From Streptomyces sp. NBC_00576 (GTDB lineage: Bacteria > Actinomycetota > Actinomycetes > Streptomycetales > Streptomycetaceae): a stretch of 64,000 nt of DNA. Location of the stretch: positions 8,866,001-8,930,000 of the forward strand of contig NZ_CP107780.1 of assembly GCF_036345175.1 (NCBI RefSeq). Direction: 5' to 3'. Below are positions 7,649 through 15,645 of this stretch, in pieces. A program made the position numbers and the translations under genes. Under the pieces are notes generated by a model. That model was given only the letters and a program-made list of their open reading frames with translations. It had not been told where the DNA came from and ran no database searches. Each line of letters opens with the position of its first letter. Position 1 is the stretch's first letter.

Positions 7649-9376
7649 TCAGTAGCCGGTTTCTCCTGCGCTCGCGGACTGCGCGTGCGCCGCGATGCGG
7701 CTGAGGTGGTGAGCGCCGTAGGCGTTGGCTTCGGATATCCGGCGGTGGCTCTGTTCGGAGGTGCCGTCGCGGGTGTCGAGGACGGCCTGGAGCGTTCGGA
7801 CGTGGATCCAGCCTCCGAGGACCAGGCCCCACATCTTGAGATAGGGGACGCCGCCGGCATAGGCGTCACGTCGGCGGCCCTCGGTTGCGTGGTCCAGCAG
7901 AAGGACGGTGACGTCTCGAATCGAGGCGAGGGACCGCGTCATTCGCTCGGCCGTCGCGACGGCTACCGGGTGCTCGGCTTCGGCTAGATGTCGGACATCG
8001 GTCTCGATCATGTCGAGCACGCGGGAGGCGGTGCCGGCTCGATCTCGCAGAATCTTGCGGCCGAGGAAGTCGTTGGCCTGGATCGCGGTGGTGCCTTCGT
8101 AGATTGCAGCGATGCGGACGTCGCGGTAGTACTGGGCGACGCCGGTGTCCTCGATGAAGCCGGCGCCGCCATGGACCTGGACGGCGTCGGAGGTGATCCC
8201 GATGGCTTCCTCGGTTATCCAGCCCTTCACGACGGGGGTGAGGAAGTCGGTGAGCTCGAAGCTTTCGGCGTCGCCGGCGAAGGCTCGGTCGAGGTGGATG
8301 CTGGTTTGCAGCATCAGTCCGCGCATGGCGGTGATGATGCCGGCCGACGAGGACAACAGGCGCGCTACGTCGGGGTGGCGGGCGATGGGTGTGCCTTCGG
8401 GCTCGTCCAGGACCTTGCCCTGGACACGATGGTGGGCGTAGTGCTGAGCCGCCTGGTGGGCGCGGTCGGCGATGCCGAGGGCCCAGATGCCGGCGCCGAG
8501 GCGGCTGAGGTTCATCATCACGAACATCGCCGGGAGCCCCTGGTTCAGTTCCCCCAGGAGAAAGCCGGTTGCGTCCTCGTACTGCAGGACGCAGGTCGGG
8601 CTGCCTTTGATGCCCATCTTGTGCTCGAGTGCGATGGGGGTGACCCCGTTCGCGTGGCCCGGGTGGCCATCGGCGTCGGGAAGGAATTTGGGGACGATGA
8701 ACAGTGACAGTCCCCGTAGCCCTGCCGGTGCGTCCGGCGTTCGAGCGAGCACGAGGTGCACGATGTTCTCGGTCAGGTCGTGGTCGCCCCAGGAGATGTA
8801 GATCTTCTGGCCGCTCACACGCCATGTCTGATCGTCCTGCGGTCGAGCGAGGGTGCGGATTGCGGCGAGGTCCGTGCCGGCCTGGGGCTCCGTCAGGTTC
8901 ATCGTGCCGGTCCAGCGGCCTTCGACCATCGGCTCGAGGTAGACGGATTTCTGCTCGGGTGTGCCGGACCAGGAGATTGCGGCGACGGCGCCTTGGGTCA
9001 GTCCGCTGCACATGGCGAATGCGGGGTTCGCGGCGCTCCACAGTTCGGTGAGAGCTGCCGAGACGATGCGGGGAGCGCCGCCGGCTTGGACCGGTGCACC
9101 TACGCTGCTCCATCCCGCCCCGGTGAACTTCGCGTAGGCCTCGCGCATGCCGGGTGCGGTGACGACCTGCCCGTTCTCGATGCGCGCTGCGACCCGGTCG
9201 CCGGAGACGTTGGTGTCCTGCAGGACCTCGGCGGCCAGTTCGGCGGCCGGCCACAGAATGGCCACGACGTCGTCGATGTCGTATTCGCCGTTGGTCACGT
9301 CGGCCAGGTGCTCGGCGCCGTTCATGACGCGGCGCAGGAGGAACTCGTACTCATTGATCGGTGGGGTGTAGCTCAT
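7649..9376 (-). CDS. Acyl-CoA dehydrogenase
   Basis: A FAD-dependent acyl-CoA dehydrogenase of about 575 residues, the length of the long subfamily with an extra C-terminal helical domain. The middle domain has WTGTMNLTEPQAGTDLAAI and the substrate/flavin strand VSGQKIYISWGDHD. The C-terminal domain has VQVHGGAGFIEDTGVAQYYR and RIAAIYEGTTAIQANDFLGRK, with the catalytic glutamate in YEGT. The ATG at 9376 is chosen because GGTGAG lies 6-11 nt before it; a GTG four codons upstream is possible. It follows the truncated dienoyl-CoA reductase by about 100 nt on the same strand, consistent with a beta-oxidation cluster. All key residues are visible. Confidence 0.9.
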   Translation of the reverse strand: MSYTPPINEYEFLLRRVMNGAEHLADVTNGEYDIDDVVAILWPAAELAAEVLQDTNVSGDRVAARIENGQVVTAPGMREAYAKFTGAGWSSVGAPVQAGGAPRIVSAALTELWSAANPAFAMCSGLTQGAVAAISWSGTPEQKSVYLEPMVEGRWTGTMNLTEPQAGTDLAAIRTLARPQDDQTWRVSGQKIYISWGDHDLTENIVHLVLARTPDAPAGLRGLSLFIVPKFLPDADGHPGHANGVTPIALEHKMGIKGSPTCVLQYEDATGFLLGELNQGLPAMFVMMNLSRLGAGIWALGIADRAHQAAQHYAHHRVQGKVLDEPEGTPIARHPDVARLLSSSAGIITAMRGLMLQTSIHLDRAFAGDAESFELTDFLTPVVKGWITEEAIGITSDAVQVHGGAGFIEDTGVAQYYRDVRIAAIYEGTTAIQANDFLGRKILRDRAGTASRVLDMIETDVRHLAEAEHPVAVATAERMTRSLASIRDVTVLLLDHATEGRRRDAYAGGVPYLKMWGLVLGGWIHVRTLQAVLDTRDGTSEQSHRRISEANAYGAHHLSRIAAHAQSASAGETGY

Positions 9377-9478
9377 GGCGGTTCTCACCGTTCTCGACGC
9401 GTGGACAGGGGCGGTTGGGCACAGCGCCGCACCGTGGGGGAGGTTTGTTCAGGGGCCGCGGTGAACCGCGGGCCGGGG

Positions 9479-10237
9479 TCAGAGCCGGGCGGCGAGCTCA
9501 GTGGCCTGCCGGATGGCTCGCTTGGCATCGAGCTCGGCGGCGACGTCGGCGCCGCCGATGATGTGGACCGGGCGGCCCAGCGCTGCGAGCGGTTCGATCA
9601 GGTCGCGGACCGACTCCTGGCCCGTGCACAGGATGATCGTGTCGACGTCGAGTACCCGTGACTCGGTGGTGCCGTCGCCGACGGCGACCGTGATGTGCAG
9701 GCCGTCGTCGTCGATCCGGTCGTAGGTCACACCCTTGACCATCTCGACGCCGTCGTAGCCCGCGCGGCGGGCGAGGACCGCCGAGGCGGCGAAGTCGTCG
9801 ATGGTCCGGTCGACTTCCCTGGTCGACATCGCCTTGGGGGCTCGGAACGGAGTGATGGGCGACTTGATGTCCGACGCCGCCCGCTTGAACGGATGGTAGG
9901 CGTAACGCCCGGCGTGGAGGATCTGCATCACGATCTTGCCGTCGTGCTCGTGCACCGCGTCGGTCACGATGCGGTGCTTGTCGGCAGACCGCCTCGACGT
10001 CATCTGCGCTCCGAACGGGAGCAGCCAGCCACGCCAGTTCGGTGCATAGCCACCGGTCACCGACAGGGCGACGCCACCCTTCGCGCGCTCGGCGAAATAG
10101 GCCGCGAGTTCGGGCAGATGCTTGGCGCGGTCCTCCATGCCGGTGTGCATCGACCCCATGACGACGCGGTTGCGCAGCGTCGTGTGGCCCAGGTCGAGGG
10201 GTTCCAGCAAGTGCGGGTACGGGTTCACGGTGCTCAC
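9479..10237 (-). pseudogene. 2,4-dienoyl-CoA reductase-like gene with a large in-frame internal deletion
   Basis: The first ~165 residues are the start of an Old Yellow Enzyme domain (LLEPLDLGHTTLRNRVVMGS, QILHAGRYAYHPF, LARRAGYDGVEM). The sequence then jumps to the last ~85 residues of the C-terminal NAD(P)-binding domain (DVDTIILCTGQESVRDLIEPL, HIIGGADVAAELDAKRAIRQ). Full-length FadH-type reductases are about 670 residues, so roughly 420 are missing, including the iron-sulfur cysteines and most of the FAD site. The reading frame stays open across the junction. The GTG start overlaps the stop of the upstream gene by 4 nt (GTGA). Probably non-functional as a reductase. Confidence 0.8.
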
Positions 10238-10761
10238 TCCCGGGAGGGTGTCGTGCTGTGGAGGCCGGCGATCGCTTCGGCCTGGATCTGAGAAAACTGG
10301 GCGCCCATGGCTGCGGCGACGGCGGTCGCCGCCGACAGAGGCCGCACCATGACGGTGAACCCGCTGATCAGTCCGGCGTCGTTCGTGCGGATCAGGTCGA
10401 TGCCGTTCAAGCTCGTCCCGTCCACAGACGTCTCGAAGAGCAGCGCCCCGCCGTGGCCGTCGAAGTCCGCGAGCTCACGGACATAGCGGAAGCCGGCGAA
10501 GACCCGGCCGACCCCACGCAGGATCGCCGCGACGATCGGCCTGCCCTCGTAGGGCTTGAACGCAACGGGGCTGCGTAAGACGACGTCCTCGGCGAGCAAC
10601 TCGCCCAGCGCGACGAAGTCGCCGGCCTCGACGGCGGTACGAAAGGCGCGCATCGAACAACCGGTGGTGGAACGGCCTCGGGCTGACCGGTCCGTGTCGT
10701 GCTGATCGCGCTGACGGTCCTGACCTGCCTGAGCGCCCTGCTCCGGGGCGTCGGGGCTCAT
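10234..10761 (-). CDS. NTF2/SnoaL-like family protein
   Basis: A protein of about 175 residues. A polar, charged N-terminal stretch of ~38 residues precedes a cone-fold domain starting at MRAFRTAVEAGDFVALGELL and continuing through EDVVLRSPVAFKPYEGRPIV and GGALLFETSVDGTSLNGIDL. The ATG at 10761 is chosen because it overlaps the stop of the PadR gene (ATGA), which implies coupled translation; a start at 10653 would remove the polar tail. The stop overlaps the next gene by 4 nt. NTF2-like folds are used by isomerases, dehydratases and binding proteins, so the function is open; context suggests fatty or aromatic acyl catabolism. Confidence 0.75.
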   Translation of the reverse strand: MSPDAPEQGAQAGQDRQRDQHDTDRSARGRSTTGCSMRAFRTAVEAGDFVALGELLAEDVVLRSPVAFKPYEGRPIVAAILRGVGRVFAGFRYVRELADFDGHGGALLFETSVDGTSLNGIDLIRTNDAGLISGFTVMVRPLSAATAVAAAMGAQFSQIQAEAIAGLHSTTPSRE

Positions 10762-11306
10762 CGGTCCGTCTCCTCGGGCGCCAGCCGCTGCAGAATCTCG
10801 TCGCACCAGGCCAGCCCGGTCTCCTCGGCCAGCATTCCCCCGCGCAGCACGAGCCAGGCACCCATCTGGTCCGGGCGCAGGGCGTCGGGGTCGGGATAGA
10901 AACGCGCGGCGCTCTCGGCGTAGTAGGCGAGGCGTTGTTCGTGCACCAGGCGGCGGGTGCGGACATCTTCGACGATCGCAGTCGGGTTTCCGAATGGCAG
11001 GGCACGCAGTTTGATCGCGAACTCGCTGCGCAGGTACTCGACCGGCGTTGCCTGGGATGTCCACACACTCAGCTCATCGCGACCAGCCGATGTCAGAACG
11101 TAGACCTTCTTGTCGGGTCGCTCGTCCTGGGCCACGGTCTCGAACTCGACCCAGCCGGCGCGCTCCATCCGGCCCAGCACCTTGTAGATCTGCTGGTGGC
11201 TGGCCGTCCAGAAGTAACCGATCGATGCGTCGAACCGACGCGCCAGGTCGTATCCCGTGGCGGACTTCTCCGCCAAGGACACCAGAATCGCGTGCTCCAA
11301 AGCCAT
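10758..11306 (-). CDS. PadR-family transcriptional regulator
   Basis: A 182-residue protein. The N-terminal winged helix has LEHAILVSLAEKSATGYDLARR, HQQIYKVLGRMERAGWVEFE and KKVYVLTSAGRDEL, all typical of PadR. The C-terminal helical part (Vir_reg-like dimerisation domain) has LRSEFAIKLRALPFG and ARFYPDPDALRPDQMGAW. It is the first gene of a tightly coupled run with the NTF2-like gene and the truncated reductase, and the acyl-CoA dehydrogenase follows. The AT-rich inverted repeat at 11319-11353 just before it is a likely operator, suggesting autorepression of the operon. Confidence 0.88.
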   Translation of the reverse strand: MALEHAILVSLAEKSATGYDLARRFDASIGYFWTASHQQIYKVLGRMERAGWVEFETVAQDERPDKKVYVLTSAGRDELSVWTSQATPVEYLRSEFAIKLRALPFGNPTAIVEDVRTRRLVHEQRLAYYAESAARFYPDPDALRPDQMGAWLVLRGGMLAEETGLAWCDEILQRLAPEETDR

Positions 11307-11318
11307 GGGCGCACCGTA

Positions 11319-11353
11319 ATATGCAAATCGATGCTGTGCAACTAGATGCATAT
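11319..11353. promoter_or_regulatory. Inverted repeat upstream of padR, probable operator
   Basis: ATATGCA (11319-11325) and TGCATAT (11347-11353) are perfect inverted arms 13-47 nt before the PadR start. AT-rich inverted repeats of this kind are usual PadR binding sites. The region is noticeably AT-rich for this genome. Confidence 0.5.
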
Positions 11354-11647
11354 GGTGCCGTGAGCTGAGGTGGACCGCGCCGCGACTGACCAGGGCGGCC
11401 TCCAGCGGCCGTGTCGCACCGGTCCGTGTCGGCTGATCTGGCTTCCTGACGTGACCGAGGATCATCCTGCCGGTAGCTCGAAGACGGGCGGGCGTATGAC
11501 TCATGTCGTCTGCGATACCGCTGCGCTGGGACCGTTGAGGGGTCTCGAGCTGCCCTTCGACCATCTGTTCTCCACGCAATCCGGAACAGCCCTGCGCGGT
11601 CGCGTGCGGCACGCCGCCGGAGCCCGCCGCAACCGCGGCCGCCACCG

Positions 11648-11800
11648 GCGTTCGATCAAGCCGTGTATCGGCACCGCGATACCGTCGAACGCGGGATCAA
11701 CCGGCTCAAGCGCTACCGCGCCGTGGCCACCCGCTACGAGAAACTCGCCGTCCGCTACTTGGCCGTTCTGCCCATCGCCGCGATCAACGAATGGCTCTGA
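11648..11800 (+). pseudogene. C-terminal remnant of an IS5-family transposase
   Basis: The plus strand encodes FDQAVYRHRDTVERGINRLK, then RYRAVATRYEKLAVRYLA and AAINEWL with a stop at 11800. VERxINRLKxxRAVATRYDKLAxxY is the conserved end (around the DDE glutamate) of IS5-type transposases from actinobacteria. The upstream two thirds are missing. Bases 11370-11647 before it show no recognisable gene. Confidence 0.75.
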
Positions 11801-11853
11801 CCACTTCAAGCCCGGCCAGCGTTAACAACGCTCGTGATCAATACAGCTAGTAA

Positions 11854-11990
11854 CTACAGCCGCAGGCCGTGATCTTTGAGTCGTCGCCGGTATGACCAGG
11901 CCTCGGTGTGGGAGCGCGGGTGCGGGGTGAAGGTCAGGTCGGAGTGCAGGCGCCTGATCTCGTGGACGCTCAACGGGATCAGGCCGTCAT
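11854..11990 (-). pseudogene. Possible transposase C-terminal fragment
   Basis: The minus-strand frame encodes GLIPLSVHEIRRLHSDLTF and TEAWSYRRRLKDHGLRL before a stop. A PLxxxEIRRL segment followed by a WSxxRRR segment occurs at the end of some actinobacterial transposases, but the match is short. It follows the integrase remnant immediately. Confidence 0.3.
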
Positions 11991-12344
11991 CGGGGTCCGC
12001 AGAGCCCCCTTTTGTGTCCTCGCGGTGGCCGCGAGGGACCGTTCCAGCTGTAGTCCGCGTACCGGCTCCAGGTACACGTCCCGCGTCACCTGCTCGCTGC
12101 GGTGGCCGAGCATGTCCTCGACCATCTGCCAGACCTGCCCGTACACCTCCTCGTAGTGCAGGCGCTGGGCCGCCGTCAGCCCGAGTCGGCGATCCAGCGC
12201 GTTGTGCAGCGAGATCAGCATCCGCAGGGCCATGGAGTGCCGGAGCATCTTCGGGGTTGCGAAGACCTCGAGCCCCGCGTCCGCACAGCGGTCGCTCGCC
12301 CGCTCGAAGACCTTCGTCCAGCTCGCGCACTCCTTCGGCAGGCC
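11979..12344 (-). pseudogene. C-terminal remnant of a tyrosine recombinase (integrase-like)
   Basis: The frame reads WTKVFERASDRCADAG, then TPKMLRHSMALRMLISLH, then YEEVYGQVWQMVEDMLGHRS and TRDVYLEPVRGLQ. The LRHS, LGH and catalytic-tyrosine (DVYLEP) elements lie in the order seen in the catalytic domain of tyrosine recombinases, resembling those carried by large actinobacterial transposons. The core-binding domain and the first catalytic arginine are absent. The histidine usually before LRH is a lysine here. Confidence 0.65.
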
Positions 12345-12399
12345 GCTCCCACGACGCCCTCGCCAGCGATGACATCCATGCCGCCCAGCTGATCATCCG

Positions 12400-12477
12400 C
12401 GGGCCGGCGGCGCCGAAGCGGCGGGCGGCCGCGAGGCCCAGGCCCGGGCCGGCGCCGCCGAGAGCGAACGTGGCCAT
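12400..12477 (-). pseudogene. First ~26 codons of an SDR oxidoreductase
   Basis: After a good AAGGA, an ATG at 12477 begins MATFALGGAGPGLGLAAARR followed by FGAAG. This is the Rossmann GxGxGxG dinucleotide-binding start of a short-chain dehydrogenase. Homology ends near 12400, where unrelated sequence begins. It lies 72 nt after the alcohol dehydrogenase stop on the same strand, so it was probably the second gene of that operon before truncation. Confidence 0.55.
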
Positions 12478-12548
12478 GGTGGATCCTTCGCCAAAAGGGG
12501 CGGGCGGCAGGAGTGCTGCGTCTCCGGGTGGTGGAAAAGGGGGACGGG

Positions 12549-13571
12549 TCAGAGGGTGAGGAGCACCTTGGTAGCGCGGCGTTCGTCCATCGCCTTGTAG
12601 CCCTCGGCGGCCTGCTCCAGGGGCAAGGTGAGGTCGAAGACCTTGCCCGGGTCGATCTTGCGGTCCCAGATGAGCTGGATCAGGTCGGGCAGGAACCGGC
12701 GCACCGGGGCGGGGCCGCCCAGGGTGTGGATGCCGGCGAAGAACAGCTCGATGCCGGGGATGGACACGTCGTAGTTCACGCCCACGTAGCCCAGGTGCCC
12801 GCCGCCGCGGGTGGCGCCGACGGCCTGCATGAACGATTCCTGCGTGCCGACCGCCTCGACGACCGAGTGCGCTCCCAGCCCGCCGGTGAGTTCCTTGATT
12901 TTCGCGACGCCCTCGTCGCCTCGCTCCTCGACGATGTCGGTCGCGCCGTAGTGGCGGGCCAGCTTCTGCCGCTCGGGGTGGCGCGACATGGCGATGATCC
13001 GCTCGGCGCCCAGCTGCTTGGCGGCCAGGACAGCCATCAGGCCGACGGCGCCGTCGCCGACGACCGCGACGGTCTTGCCGGGGCCGGCCTCGGCGGCGAC
13101 AGCGGCGTACCAGCCGGTGCCCAGCACGTCGGAGGCGGCCAGGAGGTCGGGGATCAGCTCCGGGGCGGGCTGTCCGGGGGTGGCGACCAGGGTGCCGTCG
13201 GCCAGCGGGATACGGGCCTTCTCGGCCTGGGTGCCGATCCCCGCGTGGACGAACTCGGCGTGCACGCACTTGGACTGGAAGCCGGCCTGGCAGATCTCAC
13301 ATGTGTTGTCTGAGATGACGAACGAGCCGACCACGAAGTCCCCGGGCTTGACAGTCGTCACATCCGAGCCGACTTCCTCGACCACGCCTACGTATTCGTG
13401 CCCCATGAGCGTGTGGTCGGCGGGCTCGATGCCGCGGTACGGCCACAGGTCGGAGCCGCAGATGCAGGTCGCGGTCAGCTTCACGATCGCGTCGGTGGAC
13501 TCGATGATCTTCGGGTCCTCGCGCTCCTCGACCCGGACGTCGCCGGCCTTGTGCATCACTACTCCACGCAT
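12549..13571 (-). CDS. Zinc-dependent alcohol dehydrogenase (MDR superfamily)
   Basis: A 340-residue medium-chain dehydrogenase. Catalytic zinc ligands are in CICGSDLWPYRG and LMGHEYVGVVEEVG; a cysteine-rich segment NTCEICQAGFQSKC resembles the structural-zinc lobe but shows three rather than four cysteines. The NAD(P) Rossmann motif is TVAVVGDGAVGLMAVLAA, followed by the basic MSRHPERQKLA, which hints at NADP preference. AAGGAG lies 8-13 nt before the ATG. It is divergent from an XRE/MmyB-type regulator gene, an arrangement common for this dehydrogenase type, where the regulator controls it. Likely a detoxifying aldehyde/alcohol oxidoreductase; substrate unknown. Confidence 0.9.
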   Translation of the reverse strand: MRGVVMHKAGDVRVEEREDPKIIESTDAIVKLTATCICGSDLWPYRGIEPADHTLMGHEYVGVVEEVGSDVTTVKPGDFVVGSFVISDNTCEICQAGFQSKCVHAEFVHAGIGTQAEKARIPLADGTLVATPGQPAPELIPDLLAASDVLGTGWYAAVAAEAGPGKTVAVVGDGAVGLMAVLAAKQLGAERIIAMSRHPERQKLARHYGATDIVEERGDEGVAKIKELTGGLGAHSVVEAVGTQESFMQAVGATRGGGHLGYVGVNYDVSIPGIELFFAGIHTLGGPAPVRRFLPDLIQLIWDRKIDPGKVFDLTLPLEQAAEGYKAMDERRATKVLLTL

Positions 13572-13746
13572 GTGGGATCTCCTTGTCGTTCGTCGGCGCT
13601 GTCTGCGCCGGCTGGTGTCCAGGAAGGCACAGGACCGCCCGCGGCTTGTCCACCGCCGTTCCTGCTGCTGCGGAGCCCACCGGAAGGGCCCAACGGCAGT
13701 CGTGGTCCTGGCTGTGTACCAAGACAAGCGGCTGCCTCCCTGGCGA

Positions 13747-13786
13747 GGAAGGTTGCGTTTATGGGGGGTATAAGTTCAACCTCCCT
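13747..13786. promoter_or_regulatory. Inverted repeat in the adh / XRE divergent promoter region
   Basis: GGAAGGTTG and CAACCTCCC are inverted arms with one mismatch, flanking a TATAAG -10-like element (13769-13774). The position between the divergent dehydrogenase and regulator genes suits a regulator binding site. Confidence 0.4.
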
Positions 13787-13816
13787 TCCCGGCGGTGGGC
13801 GCCTACCGTGGAGGGC

Positions 13817-14764
13817 ATGGTTCAGCGACCCGACAACCGTTCTGAGATCCGGGACTTCCTCGCCACCCGGCGCGCCAAGATCACCCCGGAGCAGGCCGGG
13901 CTGCCCGCCGGCGGACGGCGCCGCGTCAAGGGACTGCGGCGCGAGGAAGTCGCGGTTCTGGCGGGCGTGAGCACCGAGTGGTACACGCGCCTGGAGAGGG
14001 GACACGTCAGCGGTGTCTCCGATGACGTGCTCGACGCGGTCGCCCGCGCGCTGCGCCTGGACGAGGACGAACGTACCTACCTCTTCGATCTGGCCAGGGC
14101 CGCGCAGCCGGCCAGCCGCACACCCCGGCGCCGCAAGGCCGACGGCGTCCCGCCCCGTGTCCAGTGGTTGCTCGACTCCATGACACTGTCCGCGGCCTTC
14201 GTCACCAACGGCTGCCTGGACATCGTGGCTACCAACGCTCTCGCCCGCGCCCTGTTCGCGCCGATGTTCGACGGTGCGGCCGTGAACGAACGCGGCCGCC
14301 CCAACTTCGCCCGCTACTACTTCCTCGACCCCGGCTCACATCACTTCGTCGCCGACTGGGACGGCGCTGTCGCCACCACCGTCGCCCTGCTGCGCGCCGA
14401 AGCCGGGCGCTCCCCGCACGACAGGGCGCTGCGCGCTCTCATCGGAGAGCTGTCCACCGTGAGTACCGACTTCCGTACTCACTGGGCCGCTCACGACGTG
14501 CGCATCCACCACGGCGGCGTCAAAAGCTTCCATCACCCCGACGCAGGCCCCCTGGAACTCACCTACCAGCCGCTGGACCTGCCCCTTTCCGTCCACGAGG
14601 CACACTCCTTGACCATCTACACCGCCGAGCCCGGAACTCCCGACGAAGACCGGCTCAAGCTCCTCGCCAGCTGGACGGCCTCCCCTGCCGGGCACCAGAA
14701 GCCCCCCGCGACCCGCGCCGATCAACAAGACAAGAAGGCCGACACCCGCGACCCGTCCCGGTGA
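13817..14764 (+). CDS. XRE-family regulator with MmyB-like ligand-binding domain
   Basis: A 315-residue regulator. The N-terminal HTH is seen in KITPEQAGLPAGGRRRVKGL and REEVAVLAGVSTEWYTRLER, followed by VSDDVLDAVARALRLDEDER. The rest is the MmyB-like domain, with VQWLLDSMTLSAAFVTNG, NALARALFAPMFD, NFARYYFLDP and the conserved end PLELTYQPLDLPLS. The ATG at 13817 has GGAGGG directly before it. The extreme C-terminus is Lys/Asp/Gln-rich and probably disordered. It is divergent from the alcohol dehydrogenase and probably represses it, responding to an unknown hydrophobic ligand. Confidence 0.9.
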   Translation: MVQRPDNRSEIRDFLATRRAKITPEQAGLPAGGRRRVKGLRREEVAVLAGVSTEWYTRLERGHVSGVSDDVLDAVARALRLDEDERTYLFDLARAAQPASRTPRRRKADGVPPRVQWLLDSMTLSAAFVTNGCLDIVATNALARALFAPMFDGAAVNERGRPNFARYYFLDPGSHHFVADWDGAVATTVALLRAEAGRSPHDRALRALIGELSTVSTDFRTHWAAHDVRIHHGGVKSFHHPDAGPLELTYQPLDLPLSVHEAHSLTIYTAEPGTPDEDRLKLLASWTASPAGHQKPPATRADQQDKKADTRDPSR

Positions 14765-15079
14765 TGCCAGGCACTCGACCAATCAAGATCCATGGCCGGT
14801 TTTGGGGTAGCCAGAGCCAGAAGGGTCCGCCGGTGTTTCCTAGGCGGTCGCTGATGGGGGGAACCCGCTCCCACGGCACCTCACCTGCGGCGATCATGTT
14901 TCATGAGGCGTCGCAAACGGCGATCCAGTGGCACACCGACCGCTTCCGCATCGTGCCCCAACTCGCCGAGGCGCTCACCGTGCCGACGCCCGCGGTGCGC
15001 AAGCGAGGTTCGGCCTGGACCGAGCTACCCCGGCCTGCGAGCGCAGGTACCGACCCCGTCGGACACGTCCGCCTCTGGC
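14765..15079. other. Non-coding or decayed stretch
   Basis: One short frame gives WHTDRFRIVPQLAEAL, which I do not recognise. No ribosome binding site, domain or convincing codon use is visible. Confidence 0.4.
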
Positions 15080-15350
15080 GCTCGTGCTGGACGCACAGCT
15101 GGACTCCCTAGCCGAGGCCGGGGTGACCCGGAACTTCTCGGAGTAGATCTCCACCCGCCTTCACACGCCCCGAGTTGGAGACCGCCGTGAAGCCCGCCGG
15201 GGAGATCCGCTCCTCCGGCGTCGCCATCACGCTCGTCGTCCACGAGCACAAGCGGCTCGGCCGCGGCATCGATCGCGCCATGCTCGCCGAGGAGCTGAGG
15301 GCGAGGGACGTCGGCCGGGGTTCTCACCGGGGAGCTCAGGCCGATCCGGT
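15080..15350 (+). pseudogene. Remnant of a serine recombinase (resolvase/invertase)
   Basis: Reading through lesions gives DAQLDSLAEAGVTRNFSE, ISTRLHT, PELETAVKPAGEIRSSG, VAITLVVHEHKRLGRGI and MLAEELRARDVG, then LTGELRPIR. These are consecutive parts of a resolvase catalytic domain. Lesions are a stop (TAG at 15144-15146, where a lysine is expected), a one-base frameshift near 15168 and another near 15318. The catalytic serine region at the N-terminus and the DNA-binding part are missing. Confidence 0.7.
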
Positions 15351-15645
15351 AGCTGACGAGCAGGCAGCCCGCTTCGACTCTGGAACCTCGCATGAGACTC
15401 ATTTTGCTTGCTTCGCACGGGGCACGATCCCCAGCGGTTCTGGGAACTCGGAACCACCTTGCGGGCCGGATGCTATCGCTGGACGCTCATGAGCTCCGTT
15501 GGTGGGCCGCCGCTATGCGGGGTGGTCGCTAGAAGTCCCACCACTCGTCGGTTTCGAGGTCAGCCCCCGAGTTGGTCGTACGCCGGTGTTGGGCCGAGTA
15601 CGGCCCCACGAAGGGACAAGATCTTGAGACGGAGCGCTGTGTCCC

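Noticed and set aside
11854..13269. 471-residue minus-strand frame across the graveyard and adh
   Set aside because: It runs out of frame through the well-supported alcohol dehydrogenase and joins unrelated remnants.
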